64,000 nt of DNA from Micromonospora sp. MW-13 (GCF_003434305.1 NZ_QKKX01000058.1:1-64000), one strand, 5' to 3'; counted from the stretch's first letter, positions 9,081 through 17,914 are shown. The notes: generated by a model not told the origin, from the sequence alone. Translations and numbers: made by a program.

Positions 9081-9127
9081 GGGCGGCGCCGGGGGCGGAC
9101 GGTTCCCGTCCGCTCCCGGCGCCCGCC
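9081..9127 (-). terminator. Strong stem-loop between binding-protein and ATPase genes
   Basis: Bases 9081-9102 and 9106-9127 form a 22-bp stem with three mismatches around a TTC loop, starting two bases past the stop of the binding-protein gene. Stems at this position commonly reduce read-through or protect the upstream mRNA, giving more binding protein than ATPase and permease. The remainder of the 185-base gap (8945-9080) shows no gene. Confidence 0.7.
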
Positions 9128-9129
9128 GG

Positions 9130-10182
9130 TCAGCCCTTGTTCTTGATCTGGCTGTTCCAGTGGTTGATCCACTCGGTCTCGTTCTTGCCGATCACGTCCC
9201 AGTTGACGTCCAGCGGCTTGAGGTTGAGCTGGGCCAGCCACTCCGGCTTCTCGGCGATGTCCACGGCCGGGATCTGGAAGTAGTCCTTGGCCAGGTCGGC
9301 GCGCAGCTTGTCGTCGAAGAGGAACTCCATGAACTTCTGCGCGCCGGTGGTGTTGCCGCCCTTGACCGCGGCGATGCCGTCGACCAGCACCGGGGCGCCG
9401 GAGGCCGGCATCACGTAGCCGAACGGCATGTTCGACTGGTTGGCCTGGAGCAGCACGTCCTGGAGGTTCCAGGCGCTGAGCACGCCCTGCTGGCGGGAGA
9501 GCTTCAGGTACAGGTCGGCCGGGTTGGCCGCGTACGAGCCGGTGTTGGCGTCGAGCTTCTTCAGCCAGTCGTAGCCGGGCTGCGGGTTGCTGCCGTCCGC
9601 GGACTGCCGCGTGATCATCGCGGCGTAGATCGACCGCATGGTGCCGGACGCGGCCACGTCCCGAATGATGATCTTGTCCTTCCACTCCGGCTTGAGCAGG
9701 TCGTCCCAGTCCTTCGGGGCCTGCTCCGGGGTGAGCGCCTTGTTGTTGTACATGATGACCTCGGGCAGCAGGATCTCCCCGAACCAGCGGCCCTGGGCGT
9801 CCTTGTACTTGGCGTCCATCTTGCCGGCGAACGCCGGCTGCCAGCCGGTCAGCAGGTCCTCGGACGCGCCGGCGGAGAGCCCCTGCTGGGTGCCGCCCCA
9901 CCAGACGTCGGCCTGCGGGTTGGCCTTCTCCGCCCGGACCCGCTCCAGGATCTCCTGCGCGCCCAGGTTGAGGACCTCGACCTTGCCCTTGTACTCGGGG
10001 TACTTCGCGGTGAACTGGTCCACCACGTAGGTCGAGACCTTCTTGTCGCGGGCCGTGTAGATGGTGAGCTTCTCGGCGCTCGCGCTGCCGGTCTTGTCGT
10101 CGTCACCGCCGCCGCTGCCGCAGGCGGTGCCGGCGGCGAGGACGGTGGCGAGCGCACCGGCGAGGAGAAGACGACGTCTCAT
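9130..10182 (-). CDS. ABC transporter solute-binding lipoprotein (iron/polyamine/phosphonate type)
   Basis: A 350-aa lipoprotein with signal LLLAGALATVLAAGTAC (lipobox AGTAC) and a Gly/Asp-rich tether, so it is anchored outside the membrane and captures the substrate. The mature part opens with LTIYTARDKKV and carries EVLNLGAQEILERVRAE, ADVWWGGTQQ and WDDLLKPEWKDKIIIRD, all hallmarks of the AfuA/FbpA-like bacterial extracellular solute-binding family. The two adjacent C-terminal tyrosines that ligate iron in classic FbpA are not evident, so the ligand may be organic or a metal chelate. The ATG has GGAGG upstream. It lies 38 bases downstream of the ROK repressor on the same strand, probably co-transcribed. 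Confidence 0.9.
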   Translation of the reverse strand: MRRRLLLAGALATVLAAGTACGSGGGDDDKTGSASAEKLTIYTARDKKVSTYVVDQFTAKYPEYKGKVEVLNLGAQEILERVRAEKANPQADVWWGGTQQGLSAGASEDLLTGWQPAFAGKMDAKYKDAQGRWFGEILLPEVIMYNNKALTPEQAPKDWDDLLKPEWKDKIIIRDVAASGTMRSIYAAMITRQSADGSNPQPGYDWLKKLDANTGSYAANPADLYLKLSRQQGVLSAWNLQDVLLQANQSNMPFGYVMPASGAPVLVDGIAAVKGGNTTGAQKFMEFLFDDKLRADLAKDYFQIPAVDIAEKPEWLAQLNLKPLDVNWDVIGKNETEWINHWNSQIKNKG

Positions 10183-10220
10183 GGGGTACCTCCGAGGGGA
10201 TATAGGGGGAAACTCGTGGG

Positions 10221-11384
10221 TCAGGGACTGGGTAGCAGGTTCGGCAGGCCGGCCGTGGCGGCCGAGAGCGCGTAGCTGACCGCGCCGTGCAGCACGGCCC
10301 GGTCGCCGAGCACCGCACGGCGGACCTCGGTGGCGCTCGGCGCGACGGCGGCGACCAGCGACTGGAGCCGGTCGACGGCCGGGTCGTCGAGCTGGGCGGC
10401 GGCCCCGCTGAGCAGCACCCGGCCGGGGTCGATGACGCAGACGCAGGAGACGATCAGCCGGGACCAGGCGGTCAGCACCTCGTCCAGGTACGTGGCGGCC
10501 CGCTCGTCGGCGCGGGCCAGCTCGGCCAGGGCGGCCACCGGCGCGTCCGGCCGGCGCCCGGGGGCCAGGGCCACCACCCGCTCGGCGATGGCGTTCTCCG
10601 ACCAGCGGGCCTCGAACGGGCCGATCCCGTCGTGGCCCCGGTCGGCCGGGTCCAGTGGCAGGAAACCCACCTCGCCGGCGGCCCCGCCCGCGCCCCGGCG
10701 GACCTGGCCGTCGAGCACCAGGCCGGCGCCGATGCCGTCGGCGACGTGCAGCAGCAGCAGGTCGGCGACGTCGCTGCCGGCACCGACCGCGTGCTCGCCG
10801 GCCGCCATCAGGTTGACGTCGTTGTCCACCACCACCGGCACCCCGAGGTGCCGCTGCACCGACTCCCCTATCGGCCGGCCCTCGACGAGGCCGACCGAGG
10901 GGGCCAGCCGGACCGCCCCGCCGGAGGAGACGCCGGGCGCGGCGATGGCCACCCCGCGCAGCGCCGGCAGGCCGTCGCCGGCCAGCTCGGGCACCGAGCG
11001 GCAGATGGTGTCGATGATATCGCCGGTGAGCCGGACGGCCCGGTGGGCGACCACCGTGCCGTCGCTGTCGGCGATCTCGCAGCTGATCCGGGACGGCTCC
11101 AGCGAGACGGCGGCGACCAGCTCGGCGCGCGGGTTGAACTCCAGCATCGCCCGGGGGCGGCCGGAACGGGACGTTCCGGGCCCCCGCTCGATGAGGTATC
11201 CCTCGGCGATCAGCTCGCGCACGAGCGGGGTGAGCGTGGCGGGGCTCAGGCCGGTGAGCTCGGTCAGCTCGGCGCGGGAGAGCAGCCGGACCTGGCGGGC
11301 GGTGGAGATCACGGATAACCGCTTGATCTCCTTCGACCGCTCCCGGCTCACCGGGCTCGTTGGTGGCGTCACCACGTCAGTCAC
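10221..11384 (-). CDS. ROK family transcriptional repressor
   Basis: A 387-aa regulator. Residues 15-75 form a winged helix (SRAELTELTGLSPATLTPLV with wing TSRSGRPRAMLEF), followed by the ROK ligand domain with VVVDNDVNLMAAGEH, LHVADGIGAGL and GAAGEVGFLPL. Family members bind palindromes near their own promoters and release on binding a sugar or sugar phosphate. A perfect ROK-like palindrome lies at 11544-11570 in the divergent gap. GTG start with GGAAGGAA two bases away; a possible promoter would start transcription almost exactly at this GTG. It is inferred to control both this operon and the divergent secreted deacetylase gene. Confidence 0.9.
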   Translation of the reverse strand: MTDVVTPPTSPVSRERSKEIKRLSVISTARQVRLLSRAELTELTGLSPATLTPLVRELIAEGYLIERGPGTSRSGRPRAMLEFNPRAELVAAVSLEPSRISCEIADSDGTVVAHRAVRLTGDIIDTICRSVPELAGDGLPALRGVAIAAPGVSSGGAVRLAPSVGLVEGRPIGESVQRHLGVPVVVDNDVNLMAAGEHAVGAGSDVADLLLLHVADGIGAGLVLDGQVRRGAGGAAGEVGFLPLDPADRGHDGIGPFEARWSENAIAERVVALAPGRRPDAPVAALAELARADERAATYLDEVLTAWSRLIVSCVCVIDPGRVLLSGAAAQLDDPAVDRLQSLVAAVAPSATEVRRAVLGDRAVLHGAVSYALSAATAGLPNLLPSP

Positions 11385-11390
11385 ACTTCC

Positions 11391-11419
11391 TTCCTACGGC
11401 GAACGAACTATGGAGTCAA
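11391..11419 (-). promoter_or_regulatory. Putative sigma-70-type promoter of the ROK operon
   Basis: Reading the minus strand, TTGACT (11419-11414), a 17-base spacer, then TAGGAA (11396-11391). The predicted start point falls at the GTG codon itself, so the transcript may be leaderless; however, GGAAGGAA between the -10 and the GTG also looks like a ribosome site. Confidence 0.4.
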
Positions 11420-11543
11420 GTAACGAAACCGTCTCGGACTTCGACGAACCCCTCCGCCATCAGGGGAAACGTCCCCCTTTGGCACCGCAGTCGGGTTGGG
11501 CACATACGGCCACGCCGGCACTGACGGGGGCAGTCCGGGCGTA

Positions 11544-11570
11544 CTTTCTTTCTTTCGCAAAGAAAGAAAG
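11544..11570. promoter_or_regulatory. ROK-type operator palindrome in divergent promoter region
   Basis: A perfect 12-bp inverted repeat, CTTTCTTTCTTT and AAAGAAAGAAAG, around a CGC centre. CTTTC/GAAAG palindromes of this form are known targets of actinobacterial ROK repressors. It lies 14 bases upstream of the -35 of the deacetylase promoter and about 125 bases from the start of the ROK operon. The rest of the 415-base gap (11385-11799) holds the two promoters and no gene. Confidence 0.8.
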
Positions 11571-11583
11571 ACCTTGCAAAGCA

Positions 11584-11613
11584 TTGACTGGCCGCCGCAC
11601 CGGTCCTTAGCGT
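11584..11613 (+). promoter_or_regulatory. Putative promoter of the secreted PIG-L deacetylase gene
   Basis: TTGACT (11584-11589), an 18-base spacer and TAGCGT (11608-11613) match the principal actinobacterial sigma consensus. The ROK palindrome lies just upstream. The predicted leader is about 180 bases. Confidence 0.6.
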
Positions 11614-11799
11614 CACCGGGCGAAGGCCTTCCAGTGTGTACGGACCACCGTGCCACTGCTGTACCCGGTGACCCCTGCGCCCATCGGCGCCCACCGGCCC
11701 GTCCCACCCACTCGCCGTCCGCTCACGACCCCCGCGTCGACGCCCCGCGTCCGACGACGGTGGTCGCTGCCCGGACCTCGTGGTTCCGGAAGGATCTGC

Positions 11800-14493
11800 A
11801 TGCGTATCAAGGCGTTCCTGCTACCCACGGCGCTCGCCCTGGCCCTGTCCGGGGTGCCCGCCACCGCTCTGGCCGCCCCCGCCGGCGGCCCCGCCGCCGA
11901 CACCGTCGACCTGGACGTCCTCTTCGTCAGCGCCCACCCCGACGACGAGGCGGGCAGCCTCGCCACCCTCGGCCAGTGGAAGGAGAACCACCGCGCCAAG
12001 GCCGGCGTCGTCACCATCACCCGGGGCGAGGGCGGCGGCAACGCCGTCGGCCTCGAGGAGGGCCCGCCGCTCGGCATCATCCGGGAGCGCGAGGAGCGCA
12101 CCGCGATCGGCAAGGCCGGCGTGGAGAACCTCTACAACCTCGACCGGGTCGACTTCTGGTACACGGCCTCCGCTCCGCTGTCCGAGCAGATCTGGGGGCA
12201 CGACGACACCCTGGCGCAGATCGTCCGGGTGATCCGGCAGACCCGGCCCGAGATCATCATGACGATGAACCCGTCGCCGACCCCGGGCAACCACGGCAAC
12301 CACCAGCAGGCCGCCCGGTTCGCCGCCGAGGCGTTCCAGGCCGCCGCCGACCCGGCCGCGTTCCCGGAGCAGATCAGCAAGGAGAAGCTGAAGCCGTTCC
12401 GCGCGGCGAAGTTCCTGCGCAGCGGGGGCACCGGCACCTCGGCCGCCGGGCCGCAGTGCGCCACCAGCTTCGTTCCCACCGTCCCGACCGACCAGGTCTT
12501 CGGCGTCTGGGAGGGCACCCGGAGCAGCACCGGCAAGACCTGGGCCGAGATCGAGGTCGACGCCCGCCGGGAGTACGTCACCCAGGGCTGGGCCGGCACC
12601 GCCGCCGCCCCCACCGACCCGGCGAACATGCGCTGCGACTTCTACACCCTGATCGACAGCCGCGTCCCGTACGACCCGGCGGACACCTCCCCCGAGGCGA
12701 TCCTGCGCGGCTCCGTGCTGCCGAACGCGGCCGGCGGCCTGCCCAAGGGCACCGAGCTGTACCTCACCACCGACCGGTTCGACCTCGCCCCCGGCGAGAC
12801 CGTCGAGGTCACCGCGCACGTGCGAGCGCCCCGGGACCGGGCACTGGCCGCGCCGCGGATCGACCTGCGGCTGCCGCAGGGCTGGACCGCCAAGGGCGCC
12901 GGGACGCTGAACAGCGCCGTACCGGCCGGCAAGGAGCGGACCAGGAAGTTCACGGTCACCGTGCCGGCGAACAGCGACACCAACCAGCAGCAGCTCATCG
13001 GCGCGACCCTGACCACCCGCCAGGGCGTCGGCCGCACCGACCGGGCCGTCCGGGTCGTCGCCGACGTGCGCGGCACCCTGGAGCCGCTGGAGGAGGTCGG
13101 GGTGTTCCGGCAGTGGGCCGGCGAGGGCGGGTACCCGCAGCTCGACACCCTGATCAAGCCGGTGCTCACCGTCGGCTCCGGCCAGAGCCGGTCGGTCCGG
13201 ATCGACCTGCGCAACCACGGCAAGGCCGCCCAGAGCGGCACCGTCACCCTCGGCCTGCCCGCCGGCTTCACCGCCGACGCCACGACGAAGAGCTACGCCG
13301 ACCTGGCCCCCGACGCGACCGGGGCGGTCACCTTCACCGTCACCGCCGACGCCAGCCTGCCGACCGCCAACGAGGGCGGCACGGGCGGCGACTACGGCAT
13401 CACCATCACCACCACCAGCGCCGCCGGCAGCACCGTCGAGACCGGCGCCCTGGAGATCGTGCCGACCACCGAGGTGCCGCAGGCCGGTCACGACCACGCC
13501 GTCGACGGCGTGGCCTCCCCCGGCGAGTACCCCGGCGCGGAGCTGGACCTCTCCCGGATCTGGGAGGGTCAGGCCACCACCCCGCAGGACGCCTCGGCGA
13601 AGGGCCGCATCGCCTGGACCGCCGACGCGCTGAAGGTGTACGTGCAGGTCACCGACGACGTGCTCGGCACGAAGGTGGTGCCGCAGGACTGCAAGCGGCA
13701 GCGCCGCACCGACAGCGTGGAGATCATCGTCGACCCGAAGGGGAACTCGGCGGACACCTCCACCGTGTTCAAGGCCGGCATCTTCCCGATCACCGACGAC
13801 CCGGCCAACGGCAACCCGCCGTGCTGGCAGCGCGACGCCGACAACCGGCAGGGCCCGGGTGCCACGACCGCGCCGGGGATGACGGTGGTCAGCAAGGTCA
13901 CCAGCCCGTACACCGGCTACACCATCGAGGCGAGCATCCCGTTCGCGGTGCTGCCCGACGCGGTGGACCCGGCCCGGATGGGCTTCAACGTGCTGGTCTA
14001 CGACTCGGACACCCAGGACCTCAGCTCCCAGTCCCGGCTGGGCTGGTCCACCTTCACCGGCGTCCGGGCCGACCCGTACCGCTACGGCCTGGCCACCCTG
14101 CCCGGTTACACCCCGGCGCAGCAGCAGCCCAGCACCCCGGTGTTCCCGGACACCTCCGCGCGCAGCGTGCACAGCCCGCAGACCATCGCCCAGTCGGCGG
14201 TGGACGGGGTGGCCCCGGCCGCCGTTGCCAAGCTGCCCGAGAAGGCACTGCGGCTGACCGACCAGCGCCGGGTGGCCGGCGGGGTGCTGGTCACCCTGCG
14301 GGCCGACCGGGCCGGCACGGCGTACCTGTACGCCTGGGACGGCACCAACGCCCTCGGTGACAAGACGGTCGAGCTGACCGCCGGCCGCCCGGTGACCGTC
14401 GTGGTCCCGGTCGCCTCGGGCCGCTCCAAGGCCCTGCTGGCCGCGTTCGAGTCGAACGGCTCGGCCCTGGCCAGCCAGCTCCCCCTGAGCTGA
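11800..14493 (+). CDS. Secreted PIG-L family deacetylase with NEW3-like and CBM9-like domains
   Basis: An 897-aa secreted protein. A signal peptide (MRIKAFLLPTALALALSG, cleavage around ALAAPA) is followed at about residue 45 by a PIG-L/LmbE deacetylase domain with zinc motif SAHPDDE and the downstream HGNHQQ histidines; such enzymes remove N-acetyl groups from amino sugars. Two beta-rich segments follow (about 350-600) that resemble NEW3/sugar-associated modules, then a CBM9-like domain (about 610-780: VDGVASPGEY, RIAWTADALKVYVQVTDD, IEASIPF), which usually binds sugar chain ends. The C-terminus is a further beta domain. The ATG has GGAAGG upstream. The adjacent ROK operator suggests sugar-induced expression. 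Confidence 0.88.
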   Translation: MRIKAFLLPTALALALSGVPATALAAPAGGPAADTVDLDVLFVSAHPDDEAGSLATLGQWKENHRAKAGVVTITRGEGGGNAVGLEEGPPLGIIREREERTAIGKAGVENLYNLDRVDFWYTASAPLSEQIWGHDDTLAQIVRVIRQTRPEIIMTMNPSPTPGNHGNHQQAARFAAEAFQAAADPAAFPEQISKEKLKPFRAAKFLRSGGTGTSAAGPQCATSFVPTVPTDQVFGVWEGTRSSTGKTWAEIEVDARREYVTQGWAGTAAAPTDPANMRCDFYTLIDSRVPYDPADTSPEAILRGSVLPNAAGGLPKGTELYLTTDRFDLAPGETVEVTAHVRAPRDRALAAPRIDLRLPQGWTAKGAGTLNSAVPAGKERTRKFTVTVPANSDTNQQQLIGATLTTRQGVGRTDRAVRVVADVRGTLEPLEEVGVFRQWAGEGGYPQLDTLIKPVLTVGSGQSRSVRIDLRNHGKAAQSGTVTLGLPAGFTADATTKSYADLAPDATGAVTFTVTADASLPTANEGGTGGDYGITITTTSAAGSTVETGALEIVPTTEVPQAGHDHAVDGVASPGEYPGAELDLSRIWEGQATTPQDASAKGRIAWTADALKVYVQVTDDVLGTKVVPQDCKRQRRTDSVEIIVDPKGNSADTSTVFKAGIFPITDDPANGNPPCWQRDADNRQGPGATTAPGMTVVSKVTSPYTGYTIEASIPFAVLPDAVDPARMGFNVLVYDSDTQDLSSQSRLGWSTFTGVRADPYRYGLATLPGYTPAQQQPSTPVFPDTSARSVHSPQTIAQSAVDGVAPAAVAKLPEKALRLTDQRRVAGGVLVTLRADRAGTAYLYAWDGTNALGDKTVELTAGRPVTVVVPVASGRSKALLAAFESNGSALASQLPLS

Positions 14494-14503
14494 CGCGCCG
14501 ATC

Positions 14504-14542
14504 GGGGCCTGTCGGCGACGCAACGCGTCGCCGACAGGCCCC
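14504..14542. terminator. Bidirectional terminator hairpin
   Basis: A perfect 18-bp stem (GGGGCCTGTCGGCGACGC and its complement) with an AAC loop, between two convergent genes. It can serve both strands. Confidence 0.85.
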
Positions 14543-14569
14543 GCCCCGTCCGCGCAGCCGGGGTGGGGG

Positions 14570-16306
14570 TCAGGTGTCGCAGGTGGTGGGGGGTAGGCCG
14601 GAGACCGGGACCGGGGAGCGGCCGGTCGGGCGCGCCTTGCCGGCCAGCACGTTCGCCAGGGCGGTCATCGACGCCCGGCCGGAGGAGTACGTGGCCAGCA
14701 GGGTCGGCGACTTCGCCTTCGCCAGCAGGTACGGGGTGTCCATCGCCACGGTCACCGCGGCGTCGCCGCTGAGGTCGGCCGCGCCGTCGCCGTACCCGAC
14801 GAGGTGCACCCGCGTGCCGCCGCTCGGGACCACCCGCACCCCGGCGGTGGTGAGCGCCTCGGTCAGCAGGGCGCGGGTCTTCTCCCGCCCGCCGGAGGAG
14901 GTGACGGTGACCGGGCCGCGCACCCCGGTCGCGCAGGAGCCGCGCAGCACGGTCACCGCGCCGGCCGCGAGCGCTTCCGCGGCCCTACGGTGCTCGGGGC
15001 TGTTCAGCGTGGACATCGCCGGGGCGGGCGTTCCGGCCAGGGTGAACTTCATGGTCAGCACCCGGGTCACCGCCTCGACCAGCCGGGCCCGGGGCAGCGA
15101 GCCGTCGCGCAGCGCGGCGAGCAGCCCGTCGTACGCCTGGGTGACGTTCGGGGGCATCAGGATCAGGTCGTTGCCGGCCTTGAGCGCCCGCACCGCCGCC
15201 TCCCCCGGCGCCCAGCGCTTGGCCGGCGGCATGTTCATCCCGTCGGTGACCACCACGCCCTTGAACCCGAGCTGGCCGCGCAGCACGTCGGTGAGGACCT
15301 TGCGCGAGAAGGTGGCCGGGGTACCCGGGTCGATGGCGGTGACGTCGAGGTGGGCGGACATCACCGCGAGGGCGCCGGCGTCGATCCCGGCGCTGAACGG
15401 CGGGAACGCGGTGCCGTCGAGCACCTTGCGGCTCTGGGTGATCACCGGGACGTCCTTGTGCGAGTCGGTGGCGCTCAGGCCGTGACCCGGGAAGTGCTTC
15501 ACGCTGGCCGCCACCCCGGCGCTCTGCAACCCCCTGACCGCGCCCGCGACCTGCGCCGAGGCCCGCTTCGGGTCGGCGCCGAAGGACCGGGAGCCGATCA
15601 CCGTGCTGCGGGTGGCGAGCACGTCGGCGACCGGGGCGAAGTCCATGTTGATCCCCATCGCGGCCAGCTCGGCGCCGGCGGCCCGCCAGGCCGCCTCGGT
15701 CAGCGCCGGGTCGCCGGCCGCACCGGCGGCCATCGGGCTGGGCAGCAGCGTGACGCCGTCGGTGATCCGGGTGACCACGCCGTACTCCTGGTCGGTGCCG
15801 ACCAGGAAGGGCGCGGCACCGGCGGGTAGCTTCCCGGCGGCCTCGCGCAGGCCGGTGGTCAGCTCGCGGACCTGCTTCGGATTGTCGACGTTGGTGGTGG
15901 CCTGGTTGCCGGAGGTCGGGTCGTCGGCGCTGAAGCCGACCAGGATCACCCCGCCCAGCCGGTACTTCGCGACCATCTCCGCCGGGGTGGCCACCCCGGC
16001 GAGGGCCCGGTTGCCGGCGGCGGAGCCGGCCGAGACATTCGCCGCCGAGCTGCCGTACGCGTACGGCATCAGCACCTGGCCGACCAGGTCCTCGTCGGCG
16101 AGGGCGCCGACCAGGGCGGCGGCCCGGGCGGCCGGGTCGGCGGCGGTCGGGCCACCGGACGCGGTCGGGCCGACAGCGGCGGCCGTGCTGGCCGACGGCG
16201 TGGGACGGGGCCGGTCCGGCTCCCCCGAGCACCCGGTGACGAGCACTGCGGTCAGGGCGGCGAGCGCGACGCCGGCAGTTCGCGGGGTAATCGACACGCG
16301 GACCAT
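14570..16306 (-). CDS. GH3 family beta-N-acetylhexosaminidase lipoprotein (NagZ type)
   Basis: A 578-aa lipoprotein (lipobox VLVTGC near residue 26) with an Ala/Ser/Pro-rich linker and a GH3 barrel. KHFPGHG followed by TDSH is the NagZ-type block in which the histidine acts with an aspartate as acid/base, and VVVTDGMNM carries the nucleophile aspartate. The enzyme would release N-acetylglucosamine from cell-wall or chitin fragments outside the membrane. A second alpha/beta domain follows (residues 430-560). An alternative GTG start lies nine bases downstream of the ATG; neither has an ideal ribosome site. It is convergent with the secreted deacetylase, suggesting a shared amino-sugar theme. 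Confidence 0.9.
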   Translation of the reverse strand: MVRVSITPRTAGVALAALTAVLVTGCSGEPDRPRPTPSASTAAAVGPTASGGPTAADPAARAAALVGALADEDLVGQVLMPYAYGSSAANVSAGSAAGNRALAGVATPAEMVAKYRLGGVILVGFSADDPTSGNQATTNVDNPKQVRELTTGLREAAGKLPAGAAPFLVGTDQEYGVVTRITDGVTLLPSPMAAGAAGDPALTEAAWRAAGAELAAMGINMDFAPVADVLATRSTVIGSRSFGADPKRASAQVAGAVRGLQSAGVAASVKHFPGHGLSATDSHKDVPVITQSRKVLDGTAFPPFSAGIDAGALAVMSAHLDVTAIDPGTPATFSRKVLTDVLRGQLGFKGVVVTDGMNMPPAKRWAPGEAAVRALKAGNDLILMPPNVTQAYDGLLAALRDGSLPRARLVEAVTRVLTMKFTLAGTPAPAMSTLNSPEHRRAAEALAAGAVTVLRGSCATGVRGPVTVTSSGGREKTRALLTEALTTAGVRVVPSGGTRVHLVGYGDGAADLSGDAAVTVAMDTPYLLAKAKSPTLLATYSSGRASMTALANVLAGKARPTGRSPVPVSGLPPTTCDT

Positions 16307-16393
16307 CCCACCAGTTCCCCCCTTATCGGGGCAACCTGACCTCGTCGAACGCGGCGTGCCGCAACCTCTACTGGGACGCGCGGCGGGCGCGGT

Positions 16394-16885
16394 TCAGCCG
16401 ACCCGGGTGAGCAGGGTCACCGGCGCGCCGTCGCCGGCATACCGGTAGGGCTCCAGCTCGGCGTCCCAGGCGGTGCCGAGCGCCTTGTCGAGGGCGTGCG
16501 CCAGGGCCTCCGGGGCCCGGGCGGCGGCCATGATGGCGCGCAGCCGGTCCTCACCGAGCTGGATGTCGCCGGCCGCGCCGACGGTGGCCCGGAACAGTCC
16601 CCGGCCCGGTACGTACATGAAGCGCTCGCCGTCGACGCCCGCGCTCGGTTCCTCGGTCACCTCGAAACGGATCATGGGCCACTGCCGGAGGGCAGCAGCC
16701 AGTTCGGCGCCCGTCCCCGGGCGACCGGTCCACCCGCACTCGGCGCGGCGGGCGCCGGGGTCGACGGGCTGGGCCGTCCACTGCAGGTTGACCGGCGCGG
16801 CGAGGACGCGCGCGATCGCCCACTCGACGTGTGAGCACACGGCGAGCGGGGTCGAGTGGACGTATACGACGCCACGCGTTGGCAC
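16394..16885 (-). CDS. DUF3145 family protein
   Basis: A 163-aa cytoplasmic protein matching the actinobacterial DUF3145 family across its length: it opens with RGVVYVHSTPLAVCSHVEWA and has the conserved MIRFEVTEEPS and AWDAELEPYRYAG segments. Function unknown in the family. The GTG start has GGGAGG five bases upstream. It is transcribed divergently from the next gene across a 420-base gap. Confidence 0.88.
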   Translation of the reverse strand: MPTRGVVYVHSTPLAVCSHVEWAIARVLAAPVNLQWTAQPVDPGARRAECGWTGRPGTGAELAAALRQWPMIRFEVTEEPSAGVDGERFMYVPGRGLFRATVGAAGDIQLGEDRLRAIMAAARAPEALAHALDKALGTAWDAELEPYRYAGDGAPVTLLTRVG

Positions 16886-17305
16886 GGTGACCTCCCGGAG
16901 AGCGAGGTGCGTCTTCCCCTACGACCTCGACCACCCGAGTGGTTGTTGGAACACATGATGACTGGTGTGACGGATGGTGCGCCAGAGAATCGGAGAATTC
17001 GCCGGAGCGGGCACCCGGATCCACCCGTCCGGGACGGGCCGGCGGCCGGGATGGGCCGGTGAGACGGGCAGACCGGCGGGCGGGGCAGACCGGCGGGCGG
17101 GCGCGTCGGGCCAGCGGAATGCCGGGCCGGTGTCCGTGGTTGTGCCCTCGGACAGGCACGGTGACCAGCCAGGCATCGCGGTCGTGTACAGTTCTCTCGG
17201 CGGCTTGTGCCGCGCACAACTTCGGCGGGCCGATGCTCATTCGGGCGTCTCCCGTCACAGCCCCCGGACGTTACCGTCCTCCCGTACGTCTCAAGGAGTA
17301 CCTCC
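16886..17305. other. Intergenic region, 420 bp
   Basis: Divergent upstream region between the DUF3145 gene and a small conserved-looking gene. It contains a 17-bp tandem repeat (17066-17099) and no convincing ORF. An AAGGAG ribosome site for the plus-strand gene lies at its right end. Confidence 0.5.
17066..17099. repeat. Perfect 17-bp tandem direct repeat
   Basis: GGGCAGACCGGCGGGCG occurs twice back to back (17066-17082, 17083-17099) in the divergent intergenic region. Confidence 0.85.
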
Positions 17306-17635
17306 GTGGCGAGCAACACCTCTAAGACCGCGCGCGCGTCAGTCCGGGCCGGCCAGGCAGGCCAGGGTGGCGCCCTCAGCGTGCTGGGCGAGTTCAAGTA
17401 CGTCATCCCGCTCAACGGCGGCAAGCACGCCTACGTGCGCAACCTGACCAACGGCAAGACCGCGCACCTGCGCACCGACTCCGAGGCGTTCGTCGAGGAG
17501 ATCCGGGTGCTGGCCGCCGCCGGCCACGCCGCCAAGATCCGGGCCGAGCTGAATACCCTCGCGGCCACCCACCCGGACCACGGCTGGGATGCCACCGAGA
17601 AGCGCCTCGCCGAGGCCGGCGTCTTCGGCGGCTGA
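17306..17635 (+). CDS. Small conserved-looking protein of unknown function
   Basis: A 109-aa soluble protein. The first 25 residues are Ser/Ala/Gly-rich and basic; the rest looks folded (VLGEFKYVIPLNGGKHAYVR, then an amphipathic helical half ending in LAEAGVFGG). I do not recognise the family. The GTG start at 17306 was chosen because AAGGAG lies seven bases upstream; the longer reading frame has no such site. A clear terminator follows, so it is probably monocistronic. Confidence 0.75.
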   Translation: MASNTSKTARASVRAGQAGQGGALSVLGEFKYVIPLNGGKHAYVRNLTNGKTAHLRTDSEAFVEEIRVLAAAGHAAKIRAELNTLAATHPDHGWDATEKRLAEAGVFGG

Positions 17636-17657
17636 CCCCGCCCACCGCGACACCAGG

Positions 17658-17687
17658 ACCGCCCGTCGGGTCACCCCGGCGGGCGGT
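17658..17687 (+). terminator. Terminator hairpin
   Basis: A 13-bp stem with one mismatch (17658-17670 with 17675-17687) and a TCAC loop, 22 bases past the stop of the small plus-strand gene. Confidence 0.75.
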
Positions 17688-17914
17688 TCGTCGTCTCCAC
17701 CCGCCGCCCGCCAGGGGCGTCAGGGCGTCACCTCCCCGCCCCGCCGCAGGCGTCCCGCCCGCCCACCGCTGGCCCGGCCTCCCGCCCACCGCAGGCGTAG
17801 GCCGGGATCCCTGCTTCCCCCGGTGAGGGTTGGCGTGGTGTCATGGCGGGTAGCCGGTGTCACCACCGGGTCACCCGGTGGTGAAGTTGTCGCGACGGCC
17901 CGGGGGAGGCGGCG

